Source: a virus
Virus record (IMG/VR): IMGVR_UViG_3300037261_000033
Span: 28,203-92,202 of that record
Direction: 5' to 3' (one strand)
DNA: 64,000 nt
In this document: positions 22,557 to 31,339 of the stretch, one piece after another
Layout: each line of letters opens with the position of its first letter
Numbering within the stretch: position 1 is the first letter of the stretch
The notes under the pieces: generated by a model
What the model was told of the DNA's origin: nothing
The model's database searches: none
What the model saw: only the letters and a program-made list of their open reading frames with translations
Made by a program: the position numbers and the translations under genes

Positions 22557-25402
22557 TTTCGACGTTCCAAATAGTCTCGCGCCAATTGCTTCACCCGTTC
22601 CCCGGCGCTCTGTGAGAAGTCCGGCGCGACCCGCGCCTTATCCGGGTCAACTACGCTTCGTGCCTGCGCGCTCTTTAATCCTAGCACGCTCGCTATTGTC
22701 GGGTCGCTCCCTGCGTCGCTGATTAAGAAATACGCGATCACGCCGCCGATAAGTCCATCCCGGTTGAGGCGACCAATACAGTTGCCAACTATCGCGACGC
22801 GTCCATTGCGGCGTGTCACTAATGTTCCCAACTCGTTTGTCACGCACCACACTTGCTCGTTTGGATAGCTTTGCGTTTTAGAGAATGCGTTTGCCTTACT
22901 TCCTCTCGGTAAGCTCGCCTCCTTAGCTGACGCGATGTAAATGTCGAATACGTCCCTTCCGTTTTTCGTCTTCTGTTTTCGTTCCGAAATGTTCGCGCTG
23001 AACCCGCGCCGAACGCACAGCGATTGCAAGCGGTCTAAGAATTTCTTGTTTGTGTTCGTTACGCGAATGACGTTTTTGAGTTGTTGGCTTTTCGCTCCGT
23101 CCCCCATGCGGACTCCGTGTAAGAAATGCGTTAGCTGCGCGCGGGTCATTCCGTCGAGTAATGGGCTCATGTTTTTGTCGAAGTACGCTTCGAGATGTTG
23201 GCAGCCTTTTTCGGTGCGCTTGATTACCGGCTCCATCACGCCATCACCGGCTCTCAACTTCTTCCTCTTTTTATACACTGCGCTTGCCGTGCGATCTAAT
23301 CGCTCTCCGATGATTGCTTTACTGTGACCAGCGGAAATCATTTCCTCCAATGTTGCGATTTCGGAGGCACTCCAACGCTGCAAGTTGCCTTTAGGAATTT
23401 GGTAAATGTTCATCAACGTCCCGTTTTGGTTCCGATGTTGATACCGTGCCCATGTCACTCCGCAATCGTTGAGACATCCTACTAAGTCTGCATTCCAAGG
23501 TTGGTGCGCGGCTTGGTAAATGCATAATTGTCGCCCGTTGAAATAGCCATCTGTTATGAACCATCCTAAAAGGCGTAGCTCGCTGTCTGACAGCGGTAAT
23601 CCTGCCGCGCGCTCGTCACCGCTCACTGGAATGAACCGTCGCGCCTGACACGACAGTTTACTCGCTTCTTGAAAGTCCCAGTCAGACCTACCAACGCCCA
23701 TGACGGTGCGCGTTTTTCGCCTAACGACCATGCGGTGATTGCCAGTCACTCGAATATCCGTCTTTTCCGTTTTCGTTGCGAACATCTCCTCGTTGTCAGC
23801 AAGCGGGCGCGTTATTTTATCCGTTGCTTTTACCCATCGAATACTTCCGTCAGATGCATTAAACCCTGCCACTTCATCTCCGATATTTACCCGATCAGGC
23901 CCGACGAATCCTGTTCGCGTTAATATTTCTGTATCGCTTGATAGGCATTGATCGTGAACGCCCGGCGACCAATCTAGTTCGCCGAACACGCACGTCCGGC
24001 TTACCGTCTGCAAACCGTCGATCCCGAGTCCAGAACGGAGCGACATTATCAGTACGTCGCAGCCGTCGCGACCTTTACTCTTGAACCGCCGTATCGCTTC
24101 TGCTTTCTGCGCAGGTGATTCGCTTCCCGTGTAAAGAAGTGGTCTGCAATCCGCCAAGCGTTCGAGATACACGCTGTAAACTTCCCGGTGCCATCCGAAC
24201 AAGACGATCTTCTCTCCGCTCTCCGCTAGCATTCGCACGAAGTCCGCCACGAACGGCGCTTTCGATACGCCCGTCGCCTGCCTCAACTTTATGTCAAACT
24301 CGCGCGCTGCTTGTCCGCTTTGCAAGAATGTTCCTTCAAGCACGAGCCGAGCTAATTCCGTAGCGTCACTTTGCACTTCTTTTAGCGCGTCGGCGTTGTG
24401 CGGTATCGTTGCGATATCTCGCTGCACTTGCGGCAGTTCTAATCCTACTTCTTCGCGCCGCCGCCGCAACATCAGGAACTCGTCTCGCAAGTATTGGCCG
24501 AACGCTTCCGGTTCTTTGATCGCGTAATTGTTTTTCCCTATCGGCGTACACCATTCCCGGTTGAACTCGCTCCAATTCGGTACGCGGTCGGGTGAAAGTA
24601 GTTTCAAGATGCTGTAAATCTCACCGCCGTAGTTGTAGATTGGAGTCGCGCTCAACCCCATCGCGTAATCGCACGTCTCACGGATCGCGGTCGCCGCGAA
24701 GTATTTCCCAGTCCCTTGATGTCGTAATTCTTGAACCTCGTCGAAGACGATTGATTTGTAACCGCGCTCGCGTAGCACGTCCGCCCACTTCGCAAGCTTC
24801 GAATACGTGATAATCATTACTGATACGCTCGGCAGCGAGTAGAGCGGCCCGCGCCTTATGATGTGAGTTGTCGCTGTTGGTAAAAAGACTTTAATGAAAT
24901 CGTTCCGCCATTGCTGCGCCAAGTGTGTCGGGCAAACCACGAGTGCCGGTAACGTCCCTTTCGCCGCGAACGATCCAAGCGCAGTCACGGTCTTTCCCAA
25001 CCCTAGCTCGTCCGTCAACAGTAAGCTCTTCGTCCTCATGTGAAGATCGACTGCGACTGCTTGATAATGCCGAAGCGGTTTCGCGAGGCGATAGGTCTTC
25101 GGCTTATAGTCTCGCGCTAGCACCCGTTCCATTTCATCTTGCACTTCGCGGTGTCCGGCGCTGCCGTCGCGTATCAGCCACGCCGTCGCGTCGTCTATCT
25201 CCATCGGGAAACGTTCGAAGAACCAATCCAAATCCCGGCACGTCTCCGGCGTATTCTCAATCGTAATCGCGCTGAACTCGAATTTGTTGATACGCGGGAA
25301 CAGCGCCTTCAATCGTATCCGCGTGTTAGCGCCGCAGAGGATGACGAACTTATTCTCCGTCGTCGTTACTTGTCCGAACGTCTTCACGCGAAGTTCTTCC
25401 AA
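22553..25402 (-). CDS. SNF2-type helicase interrupted by an intein
   Basis: 949 residues: N-extein 1-485, intein 486-874, C-extein 875-949. The spliced 560-residue product has Walker A GLGKT (134-138), motif II VFDEVQ (about 220) and motif VI rebuilt across the splice junction as HDQ|CIGRLNRDG. Superfamily 2 DNA translocases of this kind serve phage replication or recombination. The N-terminal 100 residues resemble HARP-like accessory regions only loosely. The start overlaps the PD-(D/E)XK gene by 19 bases. Confidence 0.88.
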   Translation of the reverse strand: MEELRVKTFGQVTTTENKFVILCGANTRIRLKALFPRINKFEFSAITIENTPETCRDLDWFFERFPMEIDDATAWLIRDGSAGHREVQDEMERVLARDYKPKTYRLAKPLRHYQAVAVDLHMRTKSLLLTDELGLGKTVTALGSFAAKGTLPALVVCPTHLAQQWRNDFIKVFLPTATTHIIRRGPLYSLPSVSVMIITYSKLAKWADVLRERGYKSIVFDEVQELRHQGTGKYFAATAIRETCDYAMGLSATPIYNYGGEIYSILKLLSPDRVPNWSEFNREWCTPIGKNNYAIKEPEAFGQYLRDEFLMLRRRREEVGLELPQVQRDIATIPHNADALKEVQSDATELARLVLEGTFLQSGQAAREFDIKLRQATGVSKAPFVADFVRMLAESGEKIVLFGWHREVYSVYLERLADCRPLLYTGSESPAQKAEAIRRFKSKGRDGCDVLIMSLRSGLGIDGLQTVSRTCVFGELDWSPGVHDQCLSSDTEILTRTGFVGPDRVNIGDEVAGFNASDGSIRWVKATDKITRPLADNEEMFATKTEKTDIRVTGNHRMVVRRKTRTVMGVGRSDWDFQEASKLSCQARRFIPVSGDERAAGLPLSDSELRLLGWFITDGYFNGRQLCIYQAAHQPWNADLVGCLNDCGVTWARYQHRNQNGTLMNIYQIPKGNLQRWSASEIATLEEMISAGHSKAIIGERLDRTASAVYKKRKKLRAGDGVMEPVIKRTEKGCQHLEAYFDKNMSPLLDGMTRAQLTHFLHGVRMGDGAKSQQLKNVIRVTNTNKKFLDRLQSLCVRRGFSANISERKQKTKNGRDVFDIYIASAKEASLPRGSKANAFSKTQSYPNEQVWCVTNELGTLVTRRNGRVAIVGNCIGRLNRDGLIGGVIAYFLISDAGSDPTIASVLGLKSAQARSVVDPDKARVAPDFSQSAGERVKQLARDYLERRK
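22781..23947 (-). other. Intein with LAGLIDADG endonuclease domain
   Basis: 389-residue protein intron. It begins CLSSDTEILT (Cys1), has the block B histidine in TGNHRMV, two LAGLIDADG-like motifs (LLGWFITDGYF and FLHGVRMGDG), and ends VAIVGN before Cys+1. The usual penultimate His is Gly here, as in some inteins that still splice. A helix-turn-helix-like insert (SASEIATLEEMI ... TASAVYKKRKKLR) lies between the endonuclease motifs. Insertion is in helicase motif VI, a conserved site that a homing endonuclease can reuse. Confidence 0.9.
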
Positions 25403-25785
25403 ATCTCAGCGTTATAGATCGGCTTGCCCGATAGCGTCGCCGGAATCGCGAGCGGCTGGCGGCTCATTACAATTACACCGCGCACGTCAGCTTCGTCCGC
25501 ATACGCCTTTATCTGTCGTAGTACCTTCGCTCTACCGTCTTTTGTTTTCGTCTCTATCGCGATGCCTAACTCGTAAACGTAAAAGTCGAGCCTGCCGACG
25601 CCCGGCAACATGAACTCGCGATGATGCTTTATTCCAGCCTCGGTTAGCACTTTCGCGACGCGATCTTGTAGCTCGCGCTCGCTATTGCATTGCGCGCTGA
25701 CTCTCGAAAGCAGCAAAAGAAGGGTCGGCACGCCAGCTAGTTCATTCAGTAATGACCGCTGACATTTCTCTTCGCTTCGTTTCAT
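25384..25785 (-). CDS. PD-(D/E)XK nuclease-like protein, 133 aa
   Basis: Start MKRSEEKCQRSLL at 25785; a start at 25887 would run into the terminase gene. GVGRLDFYVYELGIAIETK gives the D ... E-x-K active site (Asp in RLDF, Glu and Lys in ETK). Sits between large terminase and helicase. Could be a recombination or DNA-processing nuclease. Confidence 0.8.
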   Translation of the reverse strand: MKRSEEKCQRSLLNELAGVPTLLLLLSRVSAQCNSERELQDRVAKVLTEAGIKHHREFMLPGVGRLDFYVYELGIAIETKTKDGRAKVLRQIKAYADEADVRGVIVMSRQPLAIPATLSGKPIYNAEIWKNFA

Positions 25786-25823
25786 GCCGTTAAGTATCAC
25801 GCGGCCCGCTTTCGATTGAAAGC

Positions 25824-27350
25824 CTAAATTCCGCCTACCGTGATGCGGCGCGTCTTGCCCATCTTGAATTGTATCCCATAACGACAACCATCGAATGCGT
25901 GGTCAATCGCGTTATCGCTAATGTCTTCCGGGTCTTTTTCATCGCGGAGCAACTGCGGGATTGTTTCTATGGCGCTCTTACAACATTCGAAGAAAACAAG
26001 ACCGGGCCGGTCATGAAGTGGTTTGCCATTCGCGTCTAAGATTTGTTTCCCGTTTGGCTTCCCGTTCTCCGTCATGATCGGCGCGTCTTTATTCGGAGCG
26101 AGTAGCCGATGAAAGTTCTGCACGCCAGCAACGCGGCTGCCGGGCCATTTCTGCGCCGGTGTCCATTTGCATCCGAGTCGGTTCATCTGATCGCCACGTG
26201 TGATTTGCTTCTGTCCTTCCTTATCGCTTTGTCCGATGTCCGTGAAAGCGTTGTTATCGTAAAGTCCCTTCAAAGGTTCTTCGTTGTAAAAGGTGTTGAG
26301 TTTCCCGTCCGCGTCGCGCGTTCCGTCTTGCAGAATAATCTGCTTGTCCCTTTCCAGCACGCGGCGCGCGATTTCCTCTGGTAACATTCCTTTGCGATAC
26401 AGTTCGTCGATGATGTAGATCGTCTTGCGTTCCGGGTCTTGCGTAAGCCAATAGATCGCCGTCTCCGCCGCGTAGCCGTCGTCTCCGCCCCTCCATAGCG
26501 TCCAACCGTTCGGTATGGCAAAGCCGGAGTGAACGTGCCACGGCCTGCCGTGCATCGTTGCGCGCCAAACCTCACCGAACATGCTCCCTGCGACGACAGA
26601 CCAATCACCTTCCTTCATCGCGCGAACGAGTACCGCGTCACCCATGCCTTCCAAGCGGTCGAGATAGTTCGGATCGTTCCGCAACAGCGCCGGGTTGTCC
26701 GTATTCCGCGCCGGGATAAACACGCGCTTCATGCCGCCTTCTTTCGGTTCCGTCTGCACGACGTTATACGCGCCATGATCAATGAACGTTTTCTTTACAA
26801 ATGCGTGCGAGATTCCGCCCGGATTCGCGCCGCATAGGATTCTCGGGAAAACTCCTTTCATGTGTTTCGGCGGTATCCAGTTTCCAAGTCGCACTGAGCC
26901 CCGGAGATAGCGGTACTGTTGCTCTGAGAATTGCGTTAGCTCATCGAGTCCTAGAAAATGAATTTCCGGCCCTTGGTATTTCGTAACGTGCCGCTCAAGC
27001 TGTAGATGGTTCAAGAAGATGCGCGCGCCGTTCCAAAAACTGATTTGATGCGACGTAATCCGCGCGTGCTGCCGTTGCACCATCTTTGCAAGCATCACGT
27101 GGAAGCTGGTCGGCCCTTCCATGTGATTCGCTTTTAGATCGGGATAGAGACGCCGGAAAAGGTAACACTGCAATCCCGGCGCTTCGATACAGCACATGCA
27201 CATTGCTGCGCGTATCAAAAAACTTTTCCCCGGCCCCTTCGCTCCGCCGAAGAGCACTTCGTTCGCCTTGGTGGTAAACGCTAAGGTCTGTTGCGGCCAG
27301 AGTGACCAATCAAAGTCATACTCTTCGTTGACGACTTCAACTTGTGGCAT
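25824..27350 (-). CDS. terL: Terminase large subunit
   Basis: 508 residues. ATPase: Walker A GGAKGPGKS (about 35-43), Walker B IHFLGLDEL (about 131-139). RNase H-like nuclease: acidic residues in RGGDDGYA, TDIGQSD and DHAFDGCRYG. Packages phage DNA into the procapsid and cuts it. Overlaps the putative small terminase gene by 14 bases. The Walker A form fits the Terminase_6/3-like families; the packaging strategy cannot be told. Confidence 0.93.
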   Translation of the reverse strand: MPQVEVVNEEYDFDWSLWPQQTLAFTTKANEVLFGGAKGPGKSFLIRAAMCMCCIEAPGLQCYLFRRLYPDLKANHMEGPTSFHVMLAKMVQRQHARITSHQISFWNGARIFLNHLQLERHVTKYQGPEIHFLGLDELTQFSEQQYRYLRGSVRLGNWIPPKHMKGVFPRILCGANPGGISHAFVKKTFIDHGAYNVVQTEPKEGGMKRVFIPARNTDNPALLRNDPNYLDRLEGMGDAVLVRAMKEGDWSVVAGSMFGEVWRATMHGRPWHVHSGFAIPNGWTLWRGGDDGYAAETAIYWLTQDPERKTIYIIDELYRKGMLPEEIARRVLERDKQIILQDGTRDADGKLNTFYNEEPLKGLYDNNAFTDIGQSDKEGQKQITRGDQMNRLGCKWTPAQKWPGSRVAGVQNFHRLLAPNKDAPIMTENGKPNGKQILDANGKPLHDRPGLVFFECCKSAIETIPQLLRDEKDPEDISDNAIDHAFDGCRYGIQFKMGKTRRITVGGI

Positions 27351-28029
27351 CGGCGTTCATCAGCCGCATCGCTTTCTCGCTCTCAGCGTTGGTCAATAGC
27401 TGTAGCCGGACGCGCGGTTGAACTAACGTCACAGGGATCGGGCCACCATCTGAGCCTTCATGCGCGTGCCGTTGCGTTGCTTTCGGTAATACCCCGGCGT
27501 CCTGCAATAATGAGATTCTGACTTCCGAGATTTTGGTCGCCGTGTTGAGATAGCCTATTTTCTCGTTCCCTTCCGACTCACGAATGCCGTGTAAAGCGAT
27601 AGCGCGCCCCGCTTCTAAGTCGGCAAGCGTTTCATTCAAAATTGCGCTGGCGTGCGTAGCGTCCAGCGTCTCGCACAACGCTTTCTCGATGGCTCGTAGA
27701 TCGTTGATGACCGTTTGCTGTCCCGCGCCCAGTTCCGCCGCCATCTCGCGCACGCTGTAACCGAGTAATCGCATCGTATAAACTTTCGTGCGCCGCTGCT
27801 TCTGCGAAAACGTTCCCTCGAAACTCTTCGGATCGATTGCTCTCGTTTGCTCTCTCTTCCCCTTAGCAGCGGTGATTGGAACGCGAACTCGCTTGATGAT
27901 TCTTTTCAGTCGTTTCCGTTCGCTCTCACTGAGGAGTCCGCCCTTAGTCAATCTACTCACACGGTTGAGTTGATCTCGGTCGAGTAACGCTTGCGCGTCC
28001 TTCGGTGTGATTTGTTCTTCTGCGCTCAT
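27337..28029 (-). CDS. Putative terminase small subunit
   Basis: 230 residues with a helix-turn-helix (LLGYSVREMAAELGAGQQTVINDL, centred near residue 100) and a helical C-terminal half. Position directly upstream of terL with overlapping translation supports a DNA-recognition role in packaging. Sequence alone would also fit another HTH regulator. Confidence 0.72.
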   Translation of the reverse strand: MSAEEQITPKDAQALLDRDQLNRVSRLTKGGLLSESERKRLKRIIKRVRVPITAAKGKREQTRAIDPKSFEGTFSQKQRRTKVYTMRLLGYSVREMAAELGAGQQTVINDLRAIEKALCETLDATHASAILNETLADLEAGRAIALHGIRESEGNEKIGYLNTATKISEVRISLLQDAGVLPKATQRHAHEGSDGGPIPVTLVQPRVRLQLLTNAESEKAMRLMNADATS

Positions 28030-28058
28030 ATTCGTTTCGTTCCTTCTTTTCTTTCGCG

Positions 28059-29057
28059 TTAGAGTTTCAGGATGCGCTGCTTTACGTGTTCCGCAACTGC
28101 TTTCATAAGAAGCGGTGGGACGCTATTACCCATTCTTGATACGGCTCCGCTCCATGTTTTCTCTACATTCCCTTCGTCCGCGAATTTGAAATCATCTGGA
28201 AATCCGAAAAGTCTTTTGTATTCGTTCGTTGTAAAGCGTCGCTTCTCTCGCCAATGCATTGAGCCGTAAAGTCCGATATTGCCATCACTTTTTCTTATTG
28301 TTGGTGATGGTTTTTCGGGGTTGGCTTTAACCGCGCCGAATCCTTTTACCTCTTTCCGCGCCCCGCTTACGCTCTGGCCGGGCTTGGTAATTTCCCAATC
28401 AGTGAAAGCTACGTTATTCGAGCATTCCGAAAGCATCCAGTTCCTTTCAGTTTCTTCTATATTAACTTTGCGTAACGCCTCGCTGCATGAAATAACCCGC
28501 GTTACGTTCGGAGTAGGGAGCGTTGCCTCGCCTACTCGTGTTCCTATTACTATGACTCTATTCCGAGCTTGCGGGGTTCCGTAATGCGCGGCGTTGAGAA
28601 CTTCCGCTTTTACGTGATAGCCGCTCGCCCGCAGCGATACCATTAGCGCGAGAAACATTGGCTTCATGTGTCCTTTAATAAGCCCCGTAACATTTTCCAT
28701 TACGAAAGTCTTTGGCTTAAGCGCTTGAAGTAGTCGCACGTATTGATCTGAGAGAGTATTTCTTTGGTCATTTAATTTTCTCTTCCCTGCCGTCGAAAAC
28801 CCCTGACATGGCGGTGAGCCGTCAAGCACGTCCAGTTCGCCTTTCTTAACGCCCGCGAGCTTCATGCACTCCGCGCCGCTTAGCTCCTTTATGTCGCCGT
28901 GATAGACCGGCACGCGTGGAAAGTTTAGCTTGAACGTCGCGACCGCGTTATCATCCCACTCAACCGCGAGCAATTCCTTGAATCCCGCCCATTTGTAACC
29001 AAGTGAACTTCCGCCACAGCCCGCGAAGAGTGAAATAACGGTCGGCTTCCTGCTCAC
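28059..29057 (-). CDS. C5-cytosine DNA methyltransferase
   Basis: 332 residues with the ordered motifs of this enzyme class: SLFAGCGGSSLGYKWAG (I), GSPPCQGFS (IV, catalytic Cys), MENVTGL (VI, ENV), QARNRV (VIII) and a C-terminal GNSVPP (X). Methylates cytosine C5 using SAM; likely shields phage DNA from restriction. No cognate restriction enzyme is adjacent. ATGA overlap with the ParB-like gene upstream. Confidence 0.95.
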   Translation of the reverse strand: MSRKPTVISLFAGCGGSSLGYKWAGFKELLAVEWDDNAVATFKLNFPRVPVYHGDIKELSGAECMKLAGVKKGELDVLDGSPPCQGFSTAGKRKLNDQRNTLSDQYVRLLQALKPKTFVMENVTGLIKGHMKPMFLALMVSLRASGYHVKAEVLNAAHYGTPQARNRVIVIGTRVGEATLPTPNVTRVISCSEALRKVNIEETERNWMLSECSNNVAFTDWEITKPGQSVSGARKEVKGFGAVKANPEKPSPTIRKSDGNIGLYGSMHWREKRRFTTNEYKRLFGFPDDFKFADEGNVEKTWSGAVSRMGNSVPPLLMKAVAEHVKQRILKL

Positions 29058-29635
29058 CAGCTAAATCCACATTTAGGGCATTTGTGTGAAACTTTTCCCA
29101 ACTTCTCTTCATCAACCGGAGTGTTGCTGTCCGGTATCACTAACTTTTTTAGAAGTGCGTCCATTTCTTCTTTATCGAATCCGAGTAAGTCGATGCTTAT
29201 CGGTTTCTGCGCGCCCTGTAATTCAGCGAGCAGCTTCGCAAGCGCAGTGTCGTTAAACTCTCCGCCGTGCCGGTTCGCCGCGATCATTGCCGCCGCTTCT
29301 TTTTGTTTCGGCCAGTCAACTTCGCGGTAGGCGTAGCGTGTTCCGTTCACTTCGCAGTGGCCGTAGGCAACTGTACCGGTCTTATCCGGTTCCTTAAGCG
29401 CCTCTGTAATCGTTACCTTTGTTTCAGGTGAGTTGAAGGCCGCGATTCTTTGATGTCCGCCGACCAACCTTTCCGTTCTTCGGTTTAGAACGATGCCACC
29501 TAAGTCTCCGAACTCCGCTAATGCTTTCCCTAGCTTTTCAAGTTGCGCCGGGGAAATAAGGCGTGGGTTTTTCGGGTTCGCGTTGAGCGTGGTCAGTAAG
29601 CGCGCGTCCCCCTTTTTGAGCGGCTTCTTTTTCAT
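29054..29635 (-). CDS. ParB/Srx-like protein with zinc tail, 193 aa
   Basis: The N-terminal half has the ParB/sulfiredoxin-fold core ending in VGGHQRIAAF (GxxRxxA-like motif), typical of phage ParB-nuclease-like proteins paired with DNA methyltransferases. The C-terminus ends HKCPKCGFSW, a CxxC knuckle. May act as CTP-dependent clamp, nuclease or methylation partner; not resolved here. Confidence 0.82.
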   Translation of the reverse strand: MKKKPLKKGDARLLTTLNANPKNPRLISPAQLEKLGKALAEFGDLGGIVLNRRTERLVGGHQRIAAFNSPETKVTITEALKEPDKTGTVAYGHCEVNGTRYAYREVDWPKQKEAAAMIAANRHGGEFNDTALAKLLAELQGAQKPISIDLLGFDKEEMDALLKKLVIPDSNTPVDEEKLGKVSHKCPKCGFSW

Positions 29636-30261
29636 GCGGTCAAGAATTTCTTAAACTCGGCGACAGCCGCCCGGCTCAGCCAAGGATAAATCGAGTTGCT
29701 GCCGTGCCGCATCAGCGGCCCCGCCCATCGGATGTTCAACCGAACGAGCCGCGCGTAGTACTCCATCGCCAGCGCGTGATTTATTTTCATCGCGGCAATG
29801 AAAGTCTCCGGCGTGTCGATGCGGTGCTTCACCGCGAACGCTTTCATCGCGTCGTGGTTTAGCCACTCGCTGTCAAAGCTCACTTGGAAAATCCCTGTTT
29901 CCGCTCCGGTCTTATGCGCCACGCTCGCAGGGTTTGATTTATCAACGCCTTCGTTCCAGTTCCACGATGACTCGAACCCGGCGTGGACGCGCATCGTTTC
30001 AAGCAGCGCCGCTCTCCGGTGAAGCGCGTTGTCCCATTGGTAGATCGGCGTGCCGCTCGCGTCCTTCCCCACTGGCGTTGCTAAGCTTGATTTGATAGCC
30101 GAAAAGATTTCTACCGGGACGGCGTTCGGCGCGAAGATTTCGTCCGGCGCGTCGCTGCCCCAAGCGATCAGTTCTATCAAGAAACCGTCCGGTGGTGCAC
30201 CCTGCTTTGCTACCTTGGACTTGCACGCCGAAAACTGCCGCGCCGCTTCGTGTTCATTCAT
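29632..30261 (-). CDS. Lysozyme/transglycosylase-like endolysin candidate
   Basis: 209 residues. HAGFESSWNWNEG supplies the catalytic Glu of lysozyme-like transglycosylases and TGIFQVSFDS resembles the following G-x-x-Q-x-S motif. No signal peptide is seen, so release would need a holin; a candidate lies at 58332. Cleaves peptidoglycan during lysis or entry; it is far from the small membrane genes at 54-59 kb. Confidence 0.74.
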   Translation of the reverse strand: MNEHEAARQFSACKSKVAKQGAPPDGFLIELIAWGSDAPDEIFAPNAVPVEIFSAIKSSLATPVGKDASGTPIYQWDNALHRRAALLETMRVHAGFESSWNWNEGVDKSNPASVAHKTGAETGIFQVSFDSEWLNHDAMKAFAVKHRIDTPETFIAAMKINHALAMEYYARLVRLNIRWAGPLMRHGSNSIYPWLSRAAVAEFKKFLTA

Positions 30262-30306
30262 CTTTTGAGAGCGTCACGCTTTGCTCGCGCGCTGTCAATC
30301 CGAAAG

Positions 30307-30424
30307 TGGTCGGGCAGGCAGGACTCGAACCTGCGGTGTGGGTTTGTCGCGCCCCAAACGCGATGTCGAACCGCTGACCTACTGGTTATGAGCCAGTCGC
30401 GCTACCAGACTGCGCTACCCCGAT
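30307..30424 (-). tRNA. Composite tRNA-like locus, 5' half of tRNA-Met (CAT)
   Basis: The 5' half is a good tRNA: acceptor strand ATCGGGG, D-arm GCGC...GCGC, anticodon arm ACTGG-CTCATAA-CCAGT with CAT, and variable AGGTC. No matching acceptor strand follows. Instead come a second hairpin (TCGCG-TTTGGGG-CGCGA, which looks like a UGG anticodon arm) and a perfect T-arm GCAGG-TTCGAGT-CCTGC with CTGCCCG, A and encoded CCA. Only four or five acceptor pairs can form. Either tRNA-Met with a 41-nt insert, or a fusion of two tRNAs by deletion. Confidence 0.55.
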
Positions 30425-30432
30425 AAAAATAA

Positions 30433-30888
30433 TCACTGCACGACATCGAAGCCGATTACGATCGTACCATTCAACGCCTGCGTCGCGTGCAAGTTCGGCA
30501 CGAGGATTACCGCTGAACCGGCTCCCGGCGTTACCGTGGCCCCCGCGAGACTGCCTTGCGAATTTGTTCCGTTCGTAATCGTGACGAAGACCTTGCTCGT
30601 TGCGGTAATCAAGCTGTCCGTCAGCGTGAACGTGTAGGTCGCCAATCCCGCCGTGGTCAGCGCCTCGGTCGTGATGGTTCCGCTATCCGTGTTCAGGGTC
30701 GCGGCGTGCACGGTTGAAACCGCGGTGCCAGTCGTCTTTACGGCTGCGATTCCGCCCGTTCCGACTTTGACCGTCAAGCCGGGCGTCAGCCCCTTGAACA
30801 TTGTCACTTGCGCCTGCGCGTTATCCACCGTCGCAAAACTGATCGCGACGAGTGCCAGTAATCCAACGATGAATGATTTGATTCTCAT
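30433..30888 (-). CDS. Secreted beta-rich protein, 151 aa
   Basis: A signal peptide (MRIKSFIVGLLALVAISFA ... AQA) with a cleavage site near residue 26 precedes a Thr/Ala/Gly-rich domain of beta repeats resembling phage or surface decoration domains. Lies 8 bases upstream of the composite tRNA. Might be displayed on the cell surface or be a decoration protein; export of a phage structural protein would be unusual. Confidence 0.7.
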   Translation of the reverse strand: MRIKSFIVGLLALVAISFATVDNAQAQVTMFKGLTPGLTVKVGTGGIAAVKTTGTAVSTVHAATLNTDSGTITTEALTTAGLATYTFTLTDSLITATSKVFVTITNGTNSQGSLAGATVTPGAGSAVILVPNLHATQALNGTIVIGFDVVQ

Positions 30889-30944
30889 AAGCTCCGTTTC
30901 TAATCCTTCTATGCTCCGGTGTCAACCTTACTTTTCCTCGTCGC

Positions 30945-31295
30945 TTATATTTGTCTCGAAAGAATGTCGTCTCCGTCGTCGAAATGATAAACACAGCGGA
31001 AGCCCATCGCGGCATACGTGGCGCGCGCCGCCTTGTTCTTTTCCACTACGATTAGACTAAGTGATTCCTTTTTCGCGAGGCGCGCGATCCGGGCGCATTC
31101 CGCGATCATTTTACCGGCCACTCCTTTTCGCCTGTGCCGGTTCGCCACATATACGTTTGACACCAGCGCGTTCGATTTTCCAAGCGTAACAGTAGCGACG
31201 GCTTTTATGCATAGCGCCGGAGTCACGAGAGTTAATTGCACCGCGTGTTGTCCGTCAATGCGCCGGTCGAATAATATGAGCTTGTCGCGCTTCAT
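30945..31295 (-). CDS. GNAT-family N-acetyltransferase, 116 aa
   Basis: Acetyl-CoA loop VYVANRHRRKGVAGKMI fits the GNAT motif A (R/Q-x-x-G-x-G/A), and YAAMGFRCVY fits the final strand. Acetylates an amine on an unknown substrate, possibly a host protein or toxin. Stands apart, with gaps of about 50 bases on both sides. Confidence 0.85.
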   Translation of the reverse strand: MKRDKLILFDRRIDGQHAVQLTLVTPALCIKAVATVTLGKSNALVSNVYVANRHRRKGVAGKMIAECARIARLAKKESLSLIVVEKNKAARATYAAMGFRCVYHFDDGDDILSRQI

Positions 31296-31339
31296 GCCGT
31301 TTTTTTCACTTTGTCTGCGTTCTTAATGGCGAGATTAAT

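Noticed and set aside
25384-25887. 167-codon version of the PD-(D/E)XK nuclease
   Set aside because: The extra N-terminus overlaps the end of terL and is low in protein-like features; ATG at 25785 is preferred.
30307-30400. Independent tRNA-Pro (TGG) inside the composite locus
   Set aside because: No 5' acceptor strand complementary to CTGCCCG is present, and the variable region would be 12 bases; kept only as one explanation of the composite.
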